Source: Acididesulfobacillus acetoxydans
GTDB taxonomy: Bacteria; Bacillota; Desulfitobacteriia; Desulfitobacteriales; Desulfitobacteriaceae
Direction: 5' to 3'
Assembly (NCBI RefSeq): GCF_902729405.1
Contig: NZ_LR746496.1
Coordinates: 806,001-870,000, forward strand
DNA length: 64,000 bases
Both the position numbers and the translations under genes were made by a program. Below the pieces are notes generated by a model. It saw only the letters and a list, made by a program, of their open reading frames with translations, was not told the DNA's origin and did no database searches. Each line of letters opens with the position of its first letter. Position 1 is the stretch's first letter. Positions 26,037 to 34,625 of this stretch are shown piece after piece.

Positions 26037-26300
26037 ATGCTGGAAAGACAATATACGATTACGAATAATCAAGGGCTTCATGCCCGTCCGGCTAGCCTGC
26101 TTGTCCAAATGGCGAGTCAAAGCAAATCCAGTGTTACCCTTATTAAAGAAGGTAAAGAGTATAATGCTAAAAGTGTTTTAGGTATCATGAGTGTCGGGGC
26201 CCAAAAGGGTGACGTTATCTCCATTCGCATTGACGGGCCGGATGAGGCTGAGACAGATACCAAAATTCAGGCTTTATTTAAAACTAATTTCGGGGAGTAG
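26037..26300 (+). CDS. ptsH: HPr phosphocarrier protein
   Basis: An 87-residue HPr. The active His is in GLHARPASLLVQMA, and the regulatory serine is in AKSVLGIMSVG with the usual context for HPr kinase. GGAGG precedes the ATG. It is immediately followed by Enzyme I and lies inside a substrate-specific operon, so it may be a dedicated phosphocarrier. A second HPr gene ends the next cluster at 42259. Confidence 0.92.
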   Translation: MLERQYTITNNQGLHARPASLLVQMASQSKSSVTLIKEGKEYNAKSVLGIMSVGAQKGDVISIRIDGPDEAETDTKIQALFKTNFGE

Positions 26301-26311
26301 AGGTGCAGAAA

Positions 26312-28009
26312 ATGCTTGGTGTCGGAGTATCACCGGGGATAGCCATTGGAAAAGCTTGGGTCGTAAAAGAAGAAAACCTCTCTATAACGCAACAGAGCAC
26401 CCGCACACCTACGGAAGAAATAGAGCGCTTAAATGACAGTCTGGTTTCGGTTCGACGGCAGCTGGAACAGATTAAAGAACGGGCAGTTCGGGAATTGGGT
26501 GACAAAGCGCAGATTCTCGATGCCCAAATATTGGTAACACAAGATGAGGAGTTATTGGGGGTTGTCCGTGAGCATATCAATGCCGGAAAGACAGCCGAGG
26601 CAGCCTTAGAGTCCGGTGTCGAATTCTATGCCAAAATTCTCGAGGGGATGGATAACGAATACATGCGGGAAAGAGCTGCCGACTTGCGGGATGTCGGCGG
26701 GCGCATCATCCGCCATCTCCTAGGAGCGAAGCAGCAGGATCTTTCCAACTTGACCGAGGATTATATTATTGTCGCTGAGGATTTGACGCCATCAGACACG
26801 GCCGGTATGAATAAGACCCATGTGCTGGGATTTGTGACCGACATTGGGGGAAGAACATCCCATACGGCCATCATGGCCCGTTCATTGGAAATTCCGGCTA
26901 TTGTCGGCACGAAAGAGGGAACCAGCCGGATTAAGAGCGGGGATCTCCTGATTCTCGACGTTGCCGAGGGAGAAATCATTATCCAGCCTGATTCGGCCCA
27001 GGTCGCGATGTACGAAAAACAACGCACAAGGATAGAAGCAGAAAAACAGCGCTTGCAAAAGCTAATAACGGAGCCCAGCCTCTCGCTTGACGGTCACAAG
27101 GTCGAACTCGCCGCCAATATCGGGACGCCGAAAGATTGTACCGGGGCTTTAAACAACGGTGCTGAGGGGATAGGGTTATTCCGGACAGAATTTCTTTATC
27201 TTAACCGGGATCGCTTGCCGACAGAAGAGGAACAGTTTGAAGCTTACAAATCGGTCTTGGCAACAATGGCTCCGAGGCCGGTTGTGATCCGGACTTTGGA
27301 TGTTGGCGGCGATAAAGAGATAAGCTATTTGAACTTACCTAAGGAGAGTAATCCTTTTTTAGGCTACCGCGCAATCCGGGTTTGTCTGAGGCAAACTGAC
27401 ATTTTCCGGACCCAACTGCGGGCTTTGCTACGTGCCAGTACCTTCGGCAACTTGAAAATTATGTTCCCGATGATTTCCAGCCTGGATGAAGTACGTCAGA
27501 CCAAAAGGATTTTGGAGGAGGTCAGAGCGGAATTAAAACAAGAAGGGGCGTCCGTCTCTTCCGAGATTGAAGTCGGTATCATGATCGAGATCCCAGCTGC
27601 AGCCATGATCTCTGATGTCTTGGCCCAAGAGGTGGATTTTTTCAGTATCGGGACCAATGACTTAATCCAGTACACGACAGCCGTCGACCGCATGAACGAG
27701 GGGATTGCTCATCTCTATACACCTTTTCATCCGGCCGTTCTGCGTCTGATTCAGACGGTGATCGAGAATGGCCACAAATCAGGAATCTGGGTCGGCATGT
27801 GCGGGGAGGCCGCCGGGGATCCGGCCTTGATTCCGCTGTTTTTAGGCATGGGTCTCGATGAGTTTAGTATGAGTGCGATTTCCGTGCTTCCGGCCCGTGA
27901 ACTCATCAGTCGCTTAAACCGTGAAGAACTGAAGAAGAAAGTACCGGAAATCCTGCAGGCGGGAACAGCTCAGGAGGTTAAGGAAAAGATGGGGGCGCTG
28001 GGATATTGA
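26312..28009 (+). CDS. ptsI: Phosphoenolpyruvate-protein phosphotransferase (Enzyme I)
   Basis: Enzyme I takes phosphate from phosphoenolpyruvate and gives it to HPr. The protein is about 565 residues; a GTG at 26303 three codons earlier is an equally possible start. It begins LGVGVSPGIAIGKAWVV, has the active histidine in GGRTSHTAIMARSLEIPAIVG, the PEP-binding FRTEFLYLNRD, and the C-terminal GMCGEAAGDPALIPLFLG with the conserved cysteine. It starts 2-11 nt after HPr, so the two are translationally coupled. All domains are present. Confidence 0.93.
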   Translation: MLGVGVSPGIAIGKAWVVKEENLSITQQSTRTPTEEIERLNDSLVSVRRQLEQIKERAVRELGDKAQILDAQILVTQDEELLGVVREHINAGKTAEAALESGVEFYAKILEGMDNEYMRERAADLRDVGGRIIRHLLGAKQQDLSNLTEDYIIVAEDLTPSDTAGMNKTHVLGFVTDIGGRTSHTAIMARSLEIPAIVGTKEGTSRIKSGDLLILDVAEGEIIIQPDSAQVAMYEKQRTRIEAEKQRLQKLITEPSLSLDGHKVELAANIGTPKDCTGALNNGAEGIGLFRTEFLYLNRDRLPTEEEQFEAYKSVLATMAPRPVVIRTLDVGGDKEISYLNLPKESNPFLGYRAIRVCLRQTDIFRTQLRALLRASTFGNLKIMFPMISSLDEVRQTKRILEEVRAELKQEGASVSSEIEVGIMIEIPAAAMISDVLAQEVDFFSIGTNDLIQYTTAVDRMNEGIAHLYTPFHPAVLRLIQTVIENGHKSGIWVGMCGEAAGDPALIPLFLGMGLDEFSMSAISVLPARELISRLNREELKKKVPEILQAGTAQEVKEKMGALGY

Positions 28010-28109
28010 TCAGTCTGAACTGACTACGGAGCTCATCAGGGCCAGCGGACAAGTATAATATCTGGCTTCCGGCCTCGGGCCTCTGATTTCTGGAAAGGGA
28101 GATGTTTAA

Positions 28110-28787
28110 ATGCTTTATCTATTAGACACAGCCAATCTTGCCGATATCAAACGCTCTTACGATTTATATCCGATTGCCGGAGTTACGACGAATCCGACGA
28201 TCATTGCCCGCGAAAAGACGGATTTCTTACAGAGGATTCTGGAAATCCGCAGCATTATCGGAGAAAACGCTATGCTGCATGTTCAGGCTCTGAGTAAGAG
28301 TGCTGACAAAATTGTCAGTGAAGCAGAATACCTGAACGAAAAAGTGGGGGGAAACCTCTATATCAAGATTCCGGTAATTCCGCAAGGGATTAAAGCCATG
28401 AAACTCCTTAAGGAAAAAGGGGTAAAGACTACTGCAACGGCTATCTTCACACCTCAGCAGGCTTTAATGGCTGCGGTAGCCGGGGCTGAATTCCTGGCAC
28501 CCTATGTCAACCGGCTTGATAATATCTGTGCGGACGGGATTTCGGTGGTCGGGGAGATCGTTCAACTGTTGCAACTGTATCATCTTCCGGCCAAAGTATT
28601 GGCGGCCAGCTTCAAGAGTGTTGAACAGGTGCATAAGGTTAGCCTCTACGGAAGTCACGCTATTACAGCGAGCCCTGAAATTATAGATGCTTTGTTACAA
28701 CACCCCTTGACTGATGCCAGTGTCGACCGGTTTGTGAAGGACTGGGAAGAGGTATACGGCGTGGGGAAGATTACGAAAGATCTCTAA
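28110..28787 (+). CDS. fsa: Fructose-6-phosphate aldolase-like (transaldolase family)
   Basis: A 225-residue small transaldolase-family protein, about the size of E. coli FsaA/FsaB. It has LLDTANLADIKRSYDLYPIAGVTTNPTII, the Schiff-base lysine in LYIKIPVIPQGIKAMK, and FLAPYVNRLDNI. GGAGATG precedes the ATG. FsaA/FsaB cleave fructose-6-phosphate to dihydroxyacetone and glyceraldehyde-3-phosphate, and 1-deoxyfructose-6-phosphate to hydroxyacetone and glyceraldehyde-3-phosphate. Its place right before the glycyl radical enzyme favours the second reaction here. Confidence 0.85.
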   Translation: MLYLLDTANLADIKRSYDLYPIAGVTTNPTIIAREKTDFLQRILEIRSIIGENAMLHVQALSKSADKIVSEAEYLNEKVGGNLYIKIPVIPQGIKAMKLLKEKGVKTTATAIFTPQQALMAAVAGAEFLAPYVNRLDNICADGISVVGEIVQLLQLYHLPAKVLAASFKSVEQVHKVSLYGSHAITASPEIIDALLQHPLTDASVDRFVKDWEEVYGVGKITKDL

Positions 28788-28929
28788 AAAAAATGTTTGT
28801 TCCAGGAAACAAGGCAAAGCACTGGAATTAAAATGCCATAGAAGACTTGCAAACGTCATGAAGACTGATGAACCTTAGTTTTTAATGCTGAAAACTAGTT
28901 TTGCGCTCTTCAGAAGGGAAGTGGAGAGA

Positions 28930-31227
28930 ATGGTATCAGAGAGAATTCAAAATCTGAAAGATGAGATGCTGAAAGCCAGGCGGGACATCTCCCTGGAAAG
29001 AGCTTCGATCTATACGAAGAGTTACCGGATGACTGAAGGTGAACCGGCTATCATTCGCCGGGCCAAGGCGACGGCCCAGGTTCTGGCGGAGGTGGAAATA
29101 TCCATCCGCGAAGGTGAGCTTCTGGCAGGGAACCGGACCGTTAAGCCGCGTTCAGGCATCGCCTCGCCGGAGATGGATCCCTACTGGATTTACGAAGAGC
29201 TGGACACTCTGCACTCACGTCCCCAAGACAAGTTCTATGTCAGTGACGAGGCTAAAAAGCTCTACCGCGAAGAGCTCTACCCTTATTGGCGCGGTCATTC
29301 CCTTAAGGATTTTATCAATGCCCGCCTGACCAAGGAAGTAAAGGAAGCTCAGGAAACGCATATTGTTAATCTTAATCAAACAGATAAGGGACAAGGCCAT
29401 ATAATTATGGGCTACCGGGATCTGCTTAGTCTCGGGTTGGGTAATCTTGTCGACAGGGTTAGGGCCAAGCAGGAAAAAGAGCCGGAAAATGTGTTTTATC
29501 AGGCAGCGCTCATCACTTTGGAGGCTACGGTCAAACACATTTTACGCTATGCAGAATTAACGAAGACCTTGGCTGAGAAGGAGGAGAATCCTTCGCGCCA
29601 AAGGGAACTTCTCGAGCTAAGCCGGGTATGCAGCAAGGTTGCCGTTCATAAACCCGATACTTTCTACGAGGCAACCCAGTTATTCTGGTTTATTAATCTC
29701 GCGGCCCAGTACGAATCTAATGCCAGCTCGATTTCGCCCGGTCGCTTTGACCAATATATGGTTCCTTTCTACCAAAGAGACAGGGAAAACGGTGTTCAAG
29801 AGGAATTTATCAAAGAGGTCCTGCGCAGTCTTTGGCTTAAAATGAATGATGTTGTCCTTTTAAGAAGTGAGGATAGCGCCAAATACTTTGCCGGTTTTCC
29901 GACAGGCTATACCATTATTTTGGGCGGACTGGATGAGCGGGGCCACTGCGCCGTCAATGATCTATCCTATTTAATCCTGGACACTTATCAGGATATCAGG
30001 CTGCCCCAACCCAATCTGGGCGTCCGGATTAACGAATTCACTCCGCGTCGCTTCTATAATAAGGTAGTGGAGACCATTCGCTTGGGTACGGGAATCCCCC
30101 AAGTGTTTAATGATGAAGTGATTATCCCCGGTTTCCTCAATCGCTCGGTTTCCCTCGAAGAGGCTAGGGATTATGCGGTTGTGGGTTGTGTAGAGCTCTC
30201 GATTCCGGGAAAGACCTATGGCCTGCATGATATCGCCTTATTTAATTTGTTGAAGGTCATGGAAGTCACTCTGGCTGAGAAGGCCGGCGAATTTGACGAT
30301 TTTGCGGCCGTTAAAGCTGCTATAAAAGAAAACATCCGGAGATATGTCGCCTATATGGTGGAAGGTTGCAATATTGTTGAAACGGGTCATCGCGATTTTG
30401 CTCCTATACCGTTTCTGTCCTGCTTTGTCGACAGTTGCCTGGAAAAGGGTGTCGATGTCTCAGCCGGAGGTGCCAAATTTAACTTTTCCGGAGTACAAGG
30501 AATAGGTACGGCCAATCTTAGCGATTCCCTTTATGTGATTAAAAAACTCTGCTACGAAGATAAAAGAATGACGCTTTCCGAATTGCTGAGTTCTCTTAAA
30601 GTGAATTTCGAGGACGAAGGCGGTGAAGCGTTAAGGGCAAGGCTTATCCATAAATACGCCAAATACGGAAATGATATCTCTGAGGTCGATGACATCGGAG
30701 CCGAGATACTGGCTTACTATTGTAAGACAGTAGAAGGGTATACCAACGAACGTGGCGGGCGCTTTCTTCCTGGTTCTTACACAGTCTCCGCTCATGTGCC
30801 TTTGGGGGCGGCAGTGGGAGCCACGGCAGACGGACGCAAAGCGGGAGAGCAATTGGCTGATGGCGGATTGTCTCCGATGGTAGGCAGGGATGAGAAAGGG
30901 CCGACAGCTGTTTTGAAAAGCGTTAGTCGGTTAGACAACTATCTTACGTCGAATGGCAGCCTCCTAAATGTTAAATTTCACCCTAAGGCTTTGGAAGGGC
31001 AGGCCGGGATCAACAAAATGATCGGCTACCTGCAGGCTTTTATGAAGCTCAAAATCCAGCATATCCAGTTTAATATCATCTCTGCCGATACGTTAAGGGC
31101 CGCGCAAAGAGAACCCGAAAAATACCGCAACCTGGTCGTCCGGGTCGCCGGATACAGTGCGATTTTTATCGAGCTCAATAAGGCCATCCAGGATGATATC
31201 ATTGCCAGAACGGAACATGTTTTTTAA
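28930..31227 (+). CDS. Glycyl radical enzyme, PflD/YbiW-like (predicted anhydrohexitol-6-phosphate lyase)
   Basis: A 765-residue glycyl radical enzyme from the ATG at 28930; an upstream frame to 28885 lacks a good start. The thiyl cysteine is C420 in VVGCVELSIPGK and the glycyl radical site is G741 in RVAGYSAIF. There is one cysteine, not the Cys-Cys pair of pyruvate formate-lyase, and a glutamate two residues on, as in the eliminating or dehydrating branch. E. coli PflD and YbiW, also next to PTS and Fsa genes, are known to open the ring of 1,5-anhydromannitol- and 1,5-anhydroglucitol-6-phosphate to 1-deoxyfructose-6-phosphate. The neighbourhood here (PTS before, Fsa upstream, activase downstream) supports that reaction. 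The exact epimer is not known. Strictly anaerobic. Confidence 0.85.
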   Translation: MVSERIQNLKDEMLKARRDISLERASIYTKSYRMTEGEPAIIRRAKATAQVLAEVEISIREGELLAGNRTVKPRSGIASPEMDPYWIYEELDTLHSRPQDKFYVSDEAKKLYREELYPYWRGHSLKDFINARLTKEVKEAQETHIVNLNQTDKGQGHIIMGYRDLLSLGLGNLVDRVRAKQEKEPENVFYQAALITLEATVKHILRYAELTKTLAEKEENPSRQRELLELSRVCSKVAVHKPDTFYEATQLFWFINLAAQYESNASSISPGRFDQYMVPFYQRDRENGVQEEFIKEVLRSLWLKMNDVVLLRSEDSAKYFAGFPTGYTIILGGLDERGHCAVNDLSYLILDTYQDIRLPQPNLGVRINEFTPRRFYNKVVETIRLGTGIPQVFNDEVIIPGFLNRSVSLEEARDYAVVGCVELSIPGKTYGLHDIALFNLLKVMEVTLAEKAGEFDDFAAVKAAIKENIRRYVAYMVEGCNIVETGHRDFAPIPFLSCFVDSCLEKGVDVSAGGAKFNFSGVQGIGTANLSDSLYVIKKLCYEDKRMTLSELLSSLKVNFEDEGGEALRARLIHKYAKYGNDISEVDDIGAEILAYYCKTVEGYTNERGGRFLPGSYTVSAHVPLGAAVGATADGRKAGEQLADGGLSPMVGRDEKGPTAVLKSVSRLDNYLTSNGSLLNVKFHPKALEGQAGINKMIGYLQAFMKLKIQHIQFNIISADTLRAAQREPEKYRNLVVRVAGYSAIFIELNKAIQDDIIARTEHVF

Positions 31228-31402
31228 AGGTGAGCATGTTTTTGCCGAAACTCCGCAATAATTTGTCGGTCAACCGGCATAGATTAGGTGCCTCATTTAA
31301 TTGCGGATGACGGCTGGAAAAATGCTTAGATAATGCTTAGTTATAAGCCACAAATCGCTTCTCCTGCCGAAAGGCCTTGAATTTGTAAAGTAATGCTAGG
31401 AT

Positions 31403-32236
31403 GTGATCTCTGTGCGAGCGCTGATATTTAACATCCAGCGGTACAGCATCCATGATGGTGGGGGGATCCGGACGATTGTCTTTTTCAAGGGTTGCCCCCT
31501 TCACTGTCCCTGGTGTGCCAATCCCGAATCTCAGAGTTTTGAGAGCGAAATTATGAAGCTCAAATCCCAATGTATCCACTGTAATGTCTGTGCCGGTAAT
31601 GCAGCGGAGTGTCCGTCCGGGGCCTTGGCGGAGCAGGGAAAGTGGATGAGCGTCGACGAAGTCCTCGCGGAAGTATTAAAAGACAGTGTTTTCTTTAATA
31701 CTTCCGGTGGAGGGGTTACCTTGTCCGGTGGAGAGGTGCTCTCCCAGGCGGATTTCGCTGCGGAATTACTGAGGCAGCTGAAGGAACTGGGAATCCACAC
31801 AGCGATCGAGACCAGCGGGTTTGGCCGCTGGGAGGCTTTGGAGGGCTTGGCTGAATATGCAGATGTTATTCTCTATGATCTTAAAATCATGGATCCTGAA
31901 CAAAGTAAAAAGACGCTCGGTGCGGATTCGGAAATCATCTTGAAGAATCTGGCCAAACTTGTTGACAAGGGTTGCCGGGTGATCCCCAGAGTTCCTTTGA
32001 TCCCAGGGTTTACGATGGACGAGAAGAATATCACGACTATTAGCGATCTGGCTCAAAGATACGGACTGAAGGAGATTCATCTACTCCCATTTCATCAGTA
32101 CGGAAGCTCGAAATATGAAAGCCTGGGCAGGGATTATGCCCTTAAAGATCTGGCGGTTCCGACCGATGAAGAAGTGAACGCGATTAAGTCTAAATTGGAA
32201 GCACGAGGGTTTATGGTGGTCATCGGAGGAGGCTAG
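31403..32236 (+). CDS. Glycyl-radical enzyme activating protein (radical SAM)
   Basis: A 277-residue radical SAM activase of PflA/PflC type. The SAM-binding cluster motif is CPLHCPWCANPE (CxxxCxxC). An inserted ferredoxin-like motif CIHCNVCAGNAAECP supplies an auxiliary 4Fe-4S cluster; only one such four-cysteine set is visible, where many activases have two. Further marks are TLSGGEVLSQADF, AIETSGFG and the C-terminal LLPFHQYGSSKYESLG. It abstracts hydrogen from G741 of the adjacent enzyme. The start is the GTG at 31403 or 31412; the ribosome binding site is weak. It lies 175 bp downstream of its target. Confidence 0.88.
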   Translation: MISVRALIFNIQRYSIHDGGGIRTIVFFKGCPLHCPWCANPESQSFESEIMKLKSQCIHCNVCAGNAAECPSGALAEQGKWMSVDEVLAEVLKDSVFFNTSGGGVTLSGGEVLSQADFAAELLRQLKELGIHTAIETSGFGRWEALEGLAEYADVILYDLKIMDPEQSKKTLGADSEIILKNLAKLVDKGCRVIPRVPLIPGFTMDEKNITTISDLAQRYGLKEIHLLPFHQYGSSKYESLGRDYALKDLAVPTDEEVNAIKSKLEARGFMVVIGGG

Positions 32237-32367
32237 ACCTTCACCTGAGCCGCTGAAGCTGTATACTAAGCCTGCGTCATCGCAGCCCGCTGACACCCGT
32301 AAGAGTGCAGGCCCTCGAACCTCGTGCCTTGAACCTCGATTTTCGAGGAAGGAAGGATGGATGTTTT

Positions 32368-33621
32368 ATGAAACGGGTGAATATCGGGGTGGTTGGTTTT
32401 GGAGGCATCGCCAAGGTTCATGCCTTGGCTTGTTACGCCCTGAAACTGTACTACCATGATGTGCCTTTTGAGGCGAATATCCTGAAAGCTTACCGGAGGG
32501 AAAAGCCTCAGGATCGCGGAATTTTCCAGGAGGTTGCGACTTCTCTTGACGATCTCTTACTGGATTCGGACATTGATTTAATCGATATCTGCACTCCGAA
32601 CCACCTGCATTATGAACAGGTGAAAAAGGCGCTGGAAGCAGGTAAAGCGGTGTATTGTGAAAAGCCTTTGGCTCTTAATTATCAGGAAGCCGGGGCTTTA
32701 GTACAATTAGCGGAAGCGAAGGACCTTATCAATCAGGTTGCCTTCATGTACCGCTTTATGCCTGCGGTTGTGAAGGCCAGAGAATATGTCAGAAGCGGGG
32801 AATTAGGCGAGATCCTCCATTTCAGATTTACACTTTACCATAAAGGCTATTTGAGTGAGCGTCCTTTAAGCTGGCGGGAGCAAAGAGAGTTTTCCGGCGG
32901 CGGGGCCATCATGGATTTGGGGATTCACATGGTGGATTTGGTGAGGTATATGTTGGGCGATATTTCTTCGCTCCGGGCTGAGCTCTTTACCCATAGCGAA
33001 GAAAGGTTCTTAAATGTTGCTGACCACTCGCAAGGCAAAGCACAGGTAGATGTGGATGAGTATGCGAAACTCGATGTCAGGTTGCAAAAGGGCGGGCTGG
33101 GAACCATTGAATGTTCAAGAATTTCCTCGGCCTTACATGAGAATACTGTCATTGAGATTTACGGCAGCCAAGGGAGTATTAAAGTCACGGACGCTGAACC
33201 CCGTTATCCGGAGATTCATAAGCATACTGAAAATATAACCTCAATAGGGGACTCGGTCCTATTAGGAAATTCCACGAGCAGCAATCGCGGAGTAAATAGT
33301 GCCGCCTTAGAGAATACGGTCAAGGCCGGAAATTCCGCAGGTAAAGAAACGGCGGATTCTCTGGTGAGGGTGCCTCCTGAAAACCCGTTTACTGAGTTTT
33401 GCCTAAGAGTCTATCCCAGTGAAAAGATTTCTTTGGGCCCGGCGGTTGATATGCATCTCACGAGTCTATACAATATGCTTTTAAACTTTGCCCGGGGAGA
33501 AATTGTCTATGAGGAAACCCCAACGTTTCGGGAAGGTGCTATGGCGCAAAAACTGATCCAAATGGCATTATTATCCCAGCAGGAAGAAAATCGCTGGGTT
33601 AAATGGGATGAGGTAGGTTAA
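32368..33621 (+). CDS. Gfo/Idh/MocA-family oxidoreductase
   Basis: A 417-residue NAD(P)-dependent oxidoreductase from the ATG at 32368. It has the Rossmann motif GVVGFGGIAKVHALA, IDICTPNHLHYEQ, the family motif YCEKPLALN, and GGAIMDLGIHMVDLVRYML in the C-terminal domain. Members oxidise or reduce sugars, inositols and sugar phosphates; 1,5-anhydro-D-fructose reductase, which makes 1,5-anhydromannitol, belongs to this family. In this cluster it could produce the glycyl-radical enzyme's substrate from 1,5-anhydrofructose or its 6-phosphate. That is inference from context. It is followed after 4 bp by the PfkB kinase. Confidence 0.85.
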   Translation: MKRVNIGVVGFGGIAKVHALACYALKLYYHDVPFEANILKAYRREKPQDRGIFQEVATSLDDLLLDSDIDLIDICTPNHLHYEQVKKALEAGKAVYCEKPLALNYQEAGALVQLAEAKDLINQVAFMYRFMPAVVKAREYVRSGELGEILHFRFTLYHKGYLSERPLSWREQREFSGGGAIMDLGIHMVDLVRYMLGDISSLRAELFTHSEERFLNVADHSQGKAQVDVDEYAKLDVRLQKGGLGTIECSRISSALHENTVIEIYGSQGSIKVTDAEPRYPEIHKHTENITSIGDSVLLGNSTSSNRGVNSAALENTVKAGNSAGKETADSLVRVPPENPFTEFCLRVYPSEKISLGPAVDMHLTSLYNMLLNFARGEIVYEETPTFREGAMAQKLIQMALLSQQEENRWVKWDEVG

Positions 33622-33625
33622 AGAC

Positions 33626-34552
33626 ATGATCACCACGTTAACTCTAAATCCGGCGGTTGATAAAACGTCGGTGGTTGCAGGGCTAACATTCGGCGGACTT
33701 AACCGTGTGCAGGAAACCATGCAGAGTCCGGGCGGCAAAGGGATTAATGTATCTAAGGCTTTGACCAGGCTGGGGACAAACACCTTGGTTCTGGGGATAA
33801 GTGCAGGTGATACAGGAAAATGGATCGAGAGATATCTCCAAGAGAAGAATATTCCTTACGACTTTGTTCAAGGGAGCGGACAAACGCGGACCAACCTGAA
33901 AGTTTTTGATCAAAGCACCGAAACGATTACTGAATTTAATGAGTCAGGTAGTCCTGTTGATAGGAAGATGATCGATGAAATTATACAAAAGGCCCGGCAG
34001 TATGCCGAGCAGAGTGAGTTCTTGGTCTTGGGCGGCAGTGTCCCGGCCGGTGTCAGGGAGGATATTTATTCTGAGCTTATTTCTTCTCTAAAGGATAAGG
34101 TTAAGATTGTTCTTGATGCTGACGGAGCTTTGCTTGCCCAAGGGATAGAGGCTTCTCCCTGCATAATAAAACCGAATGTCTACGAACTTGAGAAGTTATT
34201 TAACAGGAAACTGGAAAGTGAAGAGGAGATCCTTGCCTGCGGCAAAACACTCTTAAGAAAAGGGATTGCCAAGGTTGTCATCTCCATGGGTGCTGCAGGG
34301 AGCTTATTAGTTAGCGATGAGGGTTGTTACAAGGTGCTGCCGGTTAAGGTTCCGGTAAAAAGCACGGTCGGCGCCGGAGATTCCATGGTGGCCGGTTTTT
34401 TGCATGGCTTGAGCCGAGGCAGGAAAGTTGCTGAAGCTTTACGTTTGGCGGCAGCCTGTGCCACAGCAGCCGTCATGACTGAGGGCAGCGAAACGTTTGC
34501 AGTGGAGGTTCTGGAGAGTGTGCTGCCGGATATTCAGGTGCAGGAAGTATAA
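33626..34552 (+). CDS. PfkB-family sugar-phosphate kinase (1-phosphofructokinase/LacC type)
   Basis: A 308-residue ribokinase-fold enzyme. It has the N-terminal LTLNPAVDKTSVV and SPGGKGINVSKALTRLG, the anion-hole and catalytic signature STVGAGDSMVAGFL with the catalytic Asp, and the LacC/FruK-type LGGSVPAGV. These kinases phosphorylate fructose-1-phosphate or tagatose-6-phosphate. It is translationally close to the upstream oxidoreductase. Its substrate here is unclear: 1-deoxyfructose-6-phosphate has no C1 hydroxyl to phosphorylate, so it may serve another sugar that uses the same PTS. Confidence 0.82.
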   Translation: MITTLTLNPAVDKTSVVAGLTFGGLNRVQETMQSPGGKGINVSKALTRLGTNTLVLGISAGDTGKWIERYLQEKNIPYDFVQGSGQTRTNLKVFDQSTETITEFNESGSPVDRKMIDEIIQKARQYAEQSEFLVLGGSVPAGVREDIYSELISSLKDKVKIVLDADGALLAQGIEASPCIIKPNVYELEKLFNRKLESEEEILACGKTLLRKGIAKVVISMGAAGSLLVSDEGCYKVLPVKVPVKSTVGAGDSMVAGFLHGLSRGRKVAEALRLAAACATAAVMTEGSETFAVEVLESVLPDIQVQEV

Positions 34553-34625
34553 GGAAAACACCAGAGAACTTGTTTCGTTGACATATCAAGGCTGGGCAGA
34601 ATTTTTATTTAGGGGGTGAGTCTTT

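Noticed and set aside
28930-31227. Pyruvate formate-lyase
   Set aside because: The active site has one cysteine followed by V-E (GCVE) rather than the adjacent Cys-Cys pair of pyruvate formate-lyase, and the neighbours are sugar-import genes.
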